DNA from: Candidatus Saccharimonadales bacterium
GTDB taxonomy: Bacteria; Patescibacteriota; Saccharimonadia; Saccharimonadales; JANWIN01
Assembly: GCA_025449905.1 (NCBI GenBank)
Contig: JANWIN010000004.1
Span: 88,656 to 126,574, forward strand
Reading direction: 5' to 3'
Length of the DNA: 37,919 nt
How positions within the stretch are numbered: position 1 is the first letter of the stretch; each line of letters starts with the position of its first letter. Of the stretch, positions 27,870 to 34,794 are shown piece by piece. Under the pieces are notes generated by a model. The model saw only the letters and a program-made list of their open reading frames with translations, was not told the DNA's origin and did not search any database. The position numbers and the translations under genes are program-made.

Positions 27870-28514
27870 ATGAGTGAATTTAAAAAAGCAGAAAAAGATT
27901 TGGCTAGTGCAGAGCAAATCCTCCTTCCGAACCGATACGAAGATGCTTTCGTTGAAGCTTACCAGGAGTTAACTGGCCTAGAAGTACCAAAAGCCGATGA
28001 AAGGCGCCTCAAGGCGACTTCAAACGGCCTAACTTATCGATGGATAAGGGGTCGTGATATAACGCCAACTATAGTTAAGTTGTCTAGAGAAAAACCAGGT
28101 TTAAGAGTCTCTGGATTGACCGGTTATGAATGGTGGAGGGAATTTGTAGCTGTTGAAAGGAATCGTTGTAAAACCGCCACGAGTGTAGCTAGTAACAAAC
28201 TGATAGGAAGAGTTAGCCTGATTGCCTCTGCAGAAAGTGCAAAGGCTGTAACGCAAAGGCGCTCCAATCAATCACGTATTCAAGTAGTGACAGCATACCC
28301 AAACTTGGCTAGGAAGTTAGGGTTTGGAGTAAAGCAAGCTGTTTCTGGATGCGTGGAGGGTGTTGCTGATAGTTTAGACCTCCCGGCGCTAGATCTCGTA
28401 TGCAGCGGACAAACTATTAAGAAAAACGGCTTCGTAGAAATTGAGCCACTATTAGATAGCTTCCCAGTTGTTGTCAGTACACTAAGTCCTAGTGGTAGAA
28501 TGGAGGAAAGATGA
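27870..28514 (+). CDS. hisG: Short-form HisG-like ATP phosphoribosyltransferase
   Basis: RIQVVTAYPNLARKLGF...SGCVEGVADSLDLPALDLVCSGQTIKKNGFVEIEPLL matches the HisG pattern (EYPNL...SGSVE.AP..GLAD.IVD.V.TG.TL..NGL); RGRDITPTIVKLSR..PGLRVSGLTG matches the N-lobe; 214 aa; SD AAGGAG at 27858. Confidence 0.85.
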   Translation: MSEFKKAEKDLASAEQILLPNRYEDAFVEAYQELTGLEVPKADERRLKATSNGLTYRWIRGRDITPTIVKLSREKPGLRVSGLTGYEWWREFVAVERNRCKTATSVASNKLIGRVSLIASAESAKAVTQRRSNQSRIQVVTAYPNLARKLGFGVKQAVSGCVEGVADSLDLPALDLVCSGQTIKKNGFVEIEPLLDSFPVVVSTLSPSGRMEER

Positions 28515-28894
28515 GTGAGCTTCGACTGTTAACTGATGCAAGTCAATTAGATTATTCTAAGTTGATTGAGCCACAATCAGGCGAGTTAATAGTCCCAGTA
28601 GTCTGTATTGATAGCTTTAAAATGGTAAGCGAAGGATTAGGTGCTTACCGCATGCAGGGATTCGCAAATCAAGCAGCTGTAGAAACTACTCTAAAAACTG
28701 GTAGAGCTACCTTTTTTTCAAGGAAAAGAAGCGGCCTTTGGGTGAAGGGTGAGGAAAGTGGTAACTTCTTAATTGTTAGAGCGTCATATACAGACTGCGA
28801 CTTCGACAGTATATTGTATGACGTAGATGCTCAAGGTCCGACATGTCACAAGGGACCGAATTCTTGCTTTGAGATAAACGATGAAGGAGAATAA
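28511..28894 (+). CDS. hisI: HisI-like phosphoribosyl-AMP cyclohydrolase
   Basis: TLKTGRATFFSRKRSGLWVKGEESGNFLIV...DCDFDSILYDVDAQGPTCHKGPNSCFE keeps the HisI signature (SR.R..LW.KGE.SG...DCD.D...GP.CH.G..SCF). Confidence 0.93.
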   Translation: MSELRLLTDASQLDYSKLIEPQSGELIVPVVCIDSFKMVSEGLGAYRMQGFANQAAVETTLKTGRATFFSRKRSGLWVKGEESGNFLIVRASYTDCDFDSILYDVDAQGPTCHKGPNSCFEINDEGE

Positions 28895-30153
28895 TGCTAA
28901 TGGCACTATCGATACGACCCTATAAAGGCGCGCGGGATTTCTACCCCGAGGATATGTATTTGCGCAATTATATCTTCGGCAAATGGCGGGAAGTCTGCGA
29001 GCGCTTTGGCTACGAGCCGTACGACGGCCCAATTTTGGAGCCGATTGAGTTATTTGCGTCCAAAACCAGCGATGAAATAGTTAACGAGCAGACCTACAAC
29101 TTTACTGACCGCGGCGGCCGAGAAGTAGTTATGCGGCCGGAAATGACTCCTACAGTTAGCCGAATGGTAGCGGCCAGGCGCCAGGAACTAGCTTATCCGC
29201 TGCGCTTATATAGCATAGTTAACTGCTTTCGCTATGAACGGCCGCAAAAAGGCCGTCTGCGCGAGTTCTGGCAGCTAAATGTCGACTTATTTGGTGTTGA
29301 GGGGGCAGAAGCTGATGTTGAGGTAATTCAACTAGCCGATACTATCATGAAAGCCTTTGGCGCACAGAGGAGCACGTATGAGATAAGAATAAGCAGTAAA
29401 AAATTAATAAATGCAATCTTTGACGAATTGAGTCTAAGTGAAGACGAAAGAAAAGTCCTTCTTTTGCTCATCGATAAGAAAGAGAAAATCGAGTTGATAG
29501 AGTGGGAGCAGCTATTTTACGAAGCAATAGACAAGGAAAAAGCAGAGCGGTTAATAGCCTACCTTAAGGAAGAAAAAGCTCCGGAAGAGGTTCAAAAAGT
29601 ACTCGACAAACTAAGTGACAGCGGCATTAGCAATGTTAGCTTCAGTCGTTACTTGAGCCGCGGTTTTCAGTACTACACCGACATTGTATTCGAGGTGTTT
29701 GATAAAAACCCGGAAAATAATCGTTCTTTGTTTGGTGGTGGACGCTACGACGGCTTAATCGGCCAAATGGGCGTTGAGCCACTGCCGACCGTCGGTTTTG
29801 GTATGGGTGACGTTACTCTAATTGAATATTTAAAATCTAATAATTTAGTTCCAAATCTCAAAACTAAAACCGATATAATATTAGTCCCAGTGGGCGATGT
29901 CTATGAAAAAATCCAGAAACTGGCAAGTGACTTAAGGCAAATGGGTGTTAATGTAGCTGCTGACTTTAGTAATCGCAAAATAGACAAACAGATTAAGGCT
30001 GCGGCTAAGCAGGGAGTGGTATATACTTTATTTGTGGGCAAAAACGAACTAGCTGATGAACAATATACACTTAAAAACTTACTGACCGGCCATGAAGAAA
30101 AACACAGCTTACAACGCATTGTCAGCATCATAAAAGACTATCGAAAAAAATGA
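28894..30153 (+). CDS. hisS: Histidyl-tRNA synthetase
   Basis: NCFRYERPQKGRLREFWQLNVDLFG (motif 2), RGFQYYTDIVFEVFD, LFGGGRYDGL, GFGMGDVTL, C-terminal anticodon-binding domain. Confidence 0.96.
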   Translation: MLMALSIRPYKGARDFYPEDMYLRNYIFGKWREVCERFGYEPYDGPILEPIELFASKTSDEIVNEQTYNFTDRGGREVVMRPEMTPTVSRMVAARRQELAYPLRLYSIVNCFRYERPQKGRLREFWQLNVDLFGVEGAEADVEVIQLADTIMKAFGAQRSTYEIRISSKKLINAIFDELSLSEDERKVLLLLIDKKEKIELIEWEQLFYEAIDKEKAERLIAYLKEEKAPEEVQKVLDKLSDSGISNVSFSRYLSRGFQYYTDIVFEVFDKNPENNRSLFGGGRYDGLIGQMGVEPLPTVGFGMGDVTLIEYLKSNNLVPNLKTKTDIILVPVGDVYEKIQKLASDLRQMGVNVAADFSNRKIDKQIKAAAKQGVVYTLFVGKNELADEQYTLKNLLTGHEEKHSLQRIVSIIKDYRKK

Positions 30154-30611
30154 CAGCTACTAACCATGCCCTAACCGGGGCTATTATTGGTTTAAGTTTG
30201 AGCAATCCCTATCTGGCAATTCCATTGGCGTTTGCTTCGCATTTTGCCTTGGACGCTTTGCCGCACTTTACATTTAGGGGGAGCATAAAAGAGGTTTTAC
30301 GAAGCAAGAAGTTTTTAATAAGCTTAATTATTGATGTGGTTCTTTGTTTTACTCTAGCTGGGCTTTTGATAGCTACTCAACCCCCTAACTGGAAGCTTGG
30401 TGTTGTCTGCGCTTTTACAGCCTGTAGCCCAGATTTACTTCAAATTGGCAGATTTATAGCTGCGAAAAGAAATATGGCAGTGCCCAAACTTAGGGGTTTA
30501 ATGGGCGAAATACACGAGCGTGTTCAATGGTTCGAACGGCCGATTGGCGCTTTTGTCGAAGCCGCTTGGTTTGCGACGACTGTCTTGTTTTTACGTTTTC
30601 TAGTAAGATAG
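30150..30611 (+). CDS. Membrane protein resembling YdjM-type membrane-bound metal-dependent hydrolases
   Basis: Multi-TM; NHALTGAIIG and ASHFALDALPHF His/Asp motifs. Confidence 0.65.
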   Translation: MTATNHALTGAIIGLSLSNPYLAIPLAFASHFALDALPHFTFRGSIKEVLRSKKFLISLIIDVVLCFTLAGLLIATQPPNWKLGVVCAFTACSPDLLQIGRFIAAKRNMAVPKLRGLMGEIHERVQWFERPIGAFVEAAWFATTVLFLRFLVR

Positions 30612-30617
30612 TAGCTC

Positions 30618-31898
30618 ATGCAAGTCAAGCGAACTAACCTCGAGCCAACCAAGGTGAAATTAGAGATTTCGGCTGATGAGATCTTCCTTAGAACAGCTAA
30701 GGAAGTTGCTCTTAAAAAACTTAGCAGCAGTGTTAAAGTTGCCGGATTTCGTGAGGGAACAGCACCGGCTAATCTAATAGAAAAAAATATTGATCAAAAT
30801 CGGTTGCAAAATGAATTTTTAGAGCAAGCTATTAACAGTCTTTATGTTGAGGTTATTAATAAAGAAAAGCTGCGACCGGTCAGTGACCCAAAAATTGAGC
30901 TAAAGAAATTTGTACCTTTTTCAACATTGGATTTTGAAGTTGAGGCTGAAGTTGTTGGCGAAATTAAGCTGGCAGATTATAAAAAGATTCAGAAAGCTAA
31001 AACCCCCGTTAAGATTAGCGAAAAAGATGTCGCCCAAGTTGTTAAATCCCTGCAGGAGCGAGCGGCTAAGAAGACAGAAGTTAAGCGCCCGGCTAAAAAT
31101 GGCGATAGCGTTGATATCGATTTTAAGGGCATCAACGACAAGGGCGAGCCAGTAGCCGGTGCCGAGGGCAAAGATTACCCTTTAACTTTGGGCAGCAACA
31201 GTTTTATTCCGGGTTTTGAGAGCAATCTGATTGGCCTAAAGCCCGGTAAGGAGAAGAAGTTTGATCTAACTTTCCCCAAAGATTATGGCGTTAGCGCACT
31301 GGCCAATAAAAAGGTATCTTTTACAGTCAATATTAATAAAGTACACGAGCTATCTATACCAGATCTAGATGATAAATTTGCCGCCGAAGCCGGCCCGTTT
31401 AAAACACTAACCGAGCTAAAAGCTGACATCAAAAAACAATTGAGTGTAGAGAAACAAAATGAAGCCGATAGAGCCTTTGAAAATGAGCTGTTGCAGGAAA
31501 TTTCAGACAAGTCGAGTGCGGTTATACCCAAGACTTTGGTGGATGATCAGATTTTGCGAGCCGAACAGCAGGAAAAGCAGGATATAACCTATAAGGGCCA
31601 GACTTGGCAAGAACATTTGGCCGAGGAGGGTGTAAGCGAAGAGCAGCACCGAGAGCGAAACCGCCCATCGGCCGAGCAAAGTGTTAAAATCGGGTTGGTA
31701 TTATCAGAGTTAGCCGAGAAAGAAAATATCCAAATTACGCCCGAAGAGCTGGAAATACGGACGCAGATTCTAAAAGGCCAGTATAAAGACCCCTCGATGC
31801 AGGCGGAGCTGGATAAGCCTGAAAATCGCCGCGACATAGCTTCAAGACTTATAACCGAAAAAACTGTCAATAAACTTGTTGAATACGCAAAAAAATAG
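30618..31898 (+). CDS. tig: Trigger factor
   Basis: N-terminal ribosome-binding domain (VAGFREGTAPANLIE), FKBP domain GDSVDIDFKGINDKGEPVAGAEGKDYPLTLGSNSFIPGFE, C-terminal helical domain. Confidence 0.95.
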   Translation: MQVKRTNLEPTKVKLEISADEIFLRTAKEVALKKLSSSVKVAGFREGTAPANLIEKNIDQNRLQNEFLEQAINSLYVEVINKEKLRPVSDPKIELKKFVPFSTLDFEVEAEVVGEIKLADYKKIQKAKTPVKISEKDVAQVVKSLQERAAKKTEVKRPAKNGDSVDIDFKGINDKGEPVAGAEGKDYPLTLGSNSFIPGFESNLIGLKPGKEKKFDLTFPKDYGVSALANKKVSFTVNINKVHELSIPDLDDKFAAEAGPFKTLTELKADIKKQLSVEKQNEADRAFENELLQEISDKSSAVIPKTLVDDQILRAEQQEKQDITYKGQTWQEHLAEEGVSEEQHRERNRPSAEQSVKIGLVLSELAEKENIQITPEELEIRTQILKGQYKDPSMQAELDKPENRRDIASRLITEKTVNKLVEYAKK

Positions 31899-31914
31899 AC
31901 TTGTAGCTTCTTTT

Positions 31915-32361
31915 TTAACGAGTAGCTGGCTCGCAAGAGTTGGGGAAAGTGTAGGTACTGCCGGCGTTAATTGCATTAGGGTTTTCTATGCCTGCAATTG
32001 CGGCTACTGCCGTAGTGACAGCTTCTCTTGATAAATCTGGCTGCCCAAGAGCTACAGGCTCATATATAGCGACTTCGGTTGTAACTAATCCAGAAAGTGT
32101 GTCACCAGGGCTAGCTTTTACTTGCTTAGTCCCTCTGCATAAAATATGCCAATCATCAACCTTTAAGTCATAAATATTTTCTTCATTTTGTGCAATATCG
32201 TGTCTTGGATGTACCCCGGATTTTTCCGGAATGGTTGCAACGGCTACAGTAAGTATAACTGCGCCTACACCAGCGGCTAACCACGGAAGGGGGTTTTGGA
32301 TAACTCCTCGCGTTTCCTTACGTGATTTACGCATAGGAACAACATCTATTCGATCTACCAT
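31915..32361 (-). CDS. Membrane-anchored protein with LysM-like C-terminal region
   Basis: N-terminal TM; SPGDTLSGLVTTEV...IAGIENPNAINAGSTYTFPNSC resembles LysM; TTGACT-17-TTAAAT promoter on minus strand. Confidence 0.6.
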   Translation of the reverse strand: MVDRIDVVPMRKSRKETRGVIQNPLPWLAAGVGAVILTVAVATIPEKSGVHPRHDIAQNEENIYDLKVDDWHILCRGTKQVKASPGDTLSGLVTTEVAIYEPVALGQPDLSREAVTTAVAAIAGIENPNAINAGSTYTFPNSCEPATR

Positions 32362-32367
32362 AACTAT

Positions 32368-32396
32368 ATTTAAGCATAAGAGTAGTAATAAGTCAA
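32368..32396 (-). promoter_or_regulatory. Promoter of the LysM-like gene (minus strand)
   Basis: Minus strand TTGACT-17 nt-TTAAAT, ATG 6 nt downstream. Confidence 0.75.
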
Positions 32397-32412
32397 CAGC
32401 AAAGATAGCTAA

Positions 32413-32439
32413 TTAGCACTCACACTTGACGAGTGCTAG
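32413..32439 (+). promoter_or_regulatory. CIRCE element (HrcA operator) of clpP
   Basis: TTAGCACTC-N9-GAGTGCTAG. Confidence 0.92.
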
Positions 32440-32454
32440 TTTAATTCGTACAAT
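32426..32454 (+). promoter_or_regulatory. clpP promoter
   Basis: TTGACG-17 nt-TACAAT, ATG 8 nt downstream. Confidence 0.85.
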
Positions 32455-32462
32455 TGAGTTAT

Positions 32463-33074
32463 ATGGATAAAATCAAGTCGCAAGTACTTATTCCAACAGT
32501 TATTGAAAACGAGGGCCGCTTCGAGAGAGCCTATGACATTTACAGCCGTTTACTGCGAGATAGAATTATCTTTTTGGGTAATGATGTAAATGAGCACACC
32601 GCCAACTTAGTGGTTGCTCAACTTTTATTCTTAGACAATGAAAACAATAATAAGGACATCTATCTCTACATAAACAGCCCGGGCGGTAGCGTTTATGACG
32701 CTCTCGCCATATACGACACTATGCAATACGTTAAAAGCGACGTCCAAACTGTCGGTATTGGTGTTCAGGCCAGTGCGGCGGCTTTCTTGCTAAGCGCTGG
32801 CGCTAAGGGCAAACGATTCATCTTGCCGCACGCTACGGTGATGATTCATCAACCATCGAGCGGGACTAAAGGAAAGGTTACCGACCAGGAAATCGACCTC
32901 AAGGAAGCATTGCGGGTTAAACGGCTGCTGGAGCAAATTATGGCCAAAAACACCGGACAGAAGCCGGAAAAAATTCATTTTGATATGGAACGCGATTTTT
33001 GGATGACCTCTGATGAAGCCAAAAAATACGGCCTAGTCGATGCTGTTATTTCGAACCCGCCTAAGATTAAATAG
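32463..33074 (+). CDS. clpP: ATP-dependent Clp protease proteolytic subunit
   Basis: [54 protein letters not shown] 32463 preferred over the TTG at 32454. Confidence 0.96.
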   Translation: MDKIKSQVLIPTVIENEGRFERAYDIYSRLLRDRIIFLGNDVNEHTANLVVAQLLFLDNENNNKDIYLYINSPGGSVYDALAIYDTMQYVKSDVQTVGIGVQASAAAFLLSAGAKGKRFILPHATVMIHQPSSGTKGKVTDQEIDLKEALRVKRLLEQIMAKNTGQKPEKIHFDMERDFWMTSDEAKKYGLVDAVISNPPKIK

Positions 33075-33110
33075 TTTATCCAAACTTGACTAGAAGGGCA
33101 TAATATTAAT

Positions 33111-33851
33111 ATGGCGAATTTTGAGGTAGATGGGCTTAGATTTATTAACGTACCACCGGCAGATCTGGCCGAAAGATTTCCCGAAATTCAAGATTTTCGC
33201 CTGTCTAATTATTCAAGGCTTATTGACCGGCCTCCGGAGCAAATTGAACATTTTGTCGGACGTTTAACTGTTGAGTTTTGGTCAGACCCAAACTTGGCGG
33301 TTGGCAAAGTTGCCCGGTCAGCCCAAAGACGCTTTAATCCCAGAGTAGTAATGGCCCTTGATGACCAAACTGACGAGATAGCTGGCTACACTTATATGGC
33401 CGGAAATGTGTCAAGTAAAATTGAAAAGCTGCTGAGAAAGTTGCATACGCCAGATAAAATCGCTACTTATTCTGGCAATCGCGAACGAAAATTTAAAATG
33501 GAGCGCAGCATGTTTTATGCCTGGGGCAATGAATATGTCACAGATGGGCGCGCTGGGCTGCCAACGGTGCTTGCAGCCATTAACATCGGTAACTACCCTG
33601 AGTTTATACGCGGAACCTGGTTCCCTTGGGATGAAGAAGAAGAGCTAAAAGGAAACTTAAATGTCTGGGGCTATCGGCGCGAAGGTGAACCTGAAGATTT
33701 GGAAGGCGACAAGGGTTTTGGCGAGGGTAGTGACCCAACTCATCAAGAGATATGGAAGTCTAGAACTTTAGCTACTGTGCGCGAGAATATCTTAGCTATT
33801 GCCGGGGCGCGTACCGCCATCGATCAAGCCAAAAGATCATTAGGGCATTGA
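33111..33851 (+). CDS. Hypothetical protein, probable GNAT-like paralog of the next gene
   Basis: Same length and similar layout as the following ORF (MANFEVDG vs MTNFDAEN; DEIAGYTYMAGNVS vs GRLVGYSRSANRVF). Confidence 0.6.
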   Translation: MANFEVDGLRFINVPPADLAERFPEIQDFRLSNYSRLIDRPPEQIEHFVGRLTVEFWSDPNLAVGKVARSAQRRFNPRVVMALDDQTDEIAGYTYMAGNVSSKIEKLLRKLHTPDKIATYSGNRERKFKMERSMFYAWGNEYVTDGRAGLPTVLAAINIGNYPEFIRGTWFPWDEEEELKGNLNVWGYRREGEPEDLEGDKGFGEGSDPTHQEIWKSRTLATVRENILAIAGARTAIDQAKRSLGH

Positions 33852-33876
33852 CCTAGTATTATAATAGTGTTATAAT
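33848..33876 (+). promoter_or_regulatory. Promoter of the GNAT-like gene at 33886
   Basis: TTGACC-17 nt-TATAAT, ATG 9 nt downstream. Confidence 0.8.
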
Positions 33877-33885
33877 AAGCGTACA

Positions 33886-34626
33886 ATGACTAATTTTGAT
33901 GCAGAAAATATAATGCTAACTGTTCTACCGGCTGACAAGGTTGGTTTACTATCTGATGGCGAGGTAGATTATAAGCATTGGCAGGAAATTCAAGATCTTG
34001 TAAGGGAGGGATATACATCGAGCTTACCAGAGCGCTCACCGAAAGAGGTAGACTTATTGGTTGATTCGAGTAATTTAAACACATTTCGTGATGCCCAAGT
34101 TGATCCCAATTTTGATGTTCGCAGAGGCAGACTGCCGCGGAATCAAAAATTAGCACAACCAATTGTGATTTTAGCGACTGAAGGTTCATATGAAGGACGG
34201 CTTGTCGGTTATAGCCGCAGTGCCAATAGAGTTTTTGGAAGATCTGATAAATCAAGGGATCGTAAAATGTCTAGACCAGCTTCACGAGAAGTATTAATAA
34301 GTGAAGTGGTAGTCGCCAAGGATTACCGCCTGCGTGGACTAGCCCATATTCTAGCTTCGGCACACTTAGATGAAAGGCATCCTAAGCAACCCGTAGCGGT
34401 TGATGTCTGGGAGGAAATGAGAGATTTTGGTTCAACCATGCAAACCCTTGGCCGCCTCGGCTTTGTTGGTCGGCCCGCTGAACCACGCAACCCATTTCCT
34501 TACGGAATCCCTGGACCCGTAAAAGAGGTTCATCTTAAAGCTCCAAGTGTCAATTTTTTAAGAAAAAAGCTTCATCGCATACCGGGTTTTACTGACATAG
34601 CAGAGAATATAAACATTTATAGTTAA
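33886..34626 (+). CDS. GNAT-like N-acetyltransferase family protein
   Basis: SEVVVAKDYRLRGLAHILASAHLDE resembles GNAT motif A (R/Q-x-x-G-x-A). Confidence 0.6.
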   Translation: MTNFDAENIMLTVLPADKVGLLSDGEVDYKHWQEIQDLVREGYTSSLPERSPKEVDLLVDSSNLNTFRDAQVDPNFDVRRGRLPRNQKLAQPIVILATEGSYEGRLVGYSRSANRVFGRSDKSRDRKMSRPASREVLISEVVVAKDYRLRGLAHILASAHLDERHPKQPVAVDVWEEMRDFGSTMQTLGRLGFVGRPAEPRNPFPYGIPGPVKEVHLKAPSVNFLRKKLHRIPGFTDIAENINIYS

Positions 34627-34794
34627 GCTTGACAGAAGACTATTGGTGCTTCACAATACTCCGTGAAGTAGTATAAGCTGGGCCGTGCTGTATTTGCTTA
34701 TAACTAGTTGAATAGGCTCACTTAGTGTTCTTCGGTAGAAAGATAAAACTAATAAAATTTAGTTAAATTTTAGGCGGGAGTTTTTAAGCGAGCA

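Noticed and set aside
33890-34255. Antisense 121-aa ORF opposite the GNAT-like gene
   Set aside because: No supporting promoter or family signature; the plus-strand ORF has a consensus promoter and GNAT-like motif.
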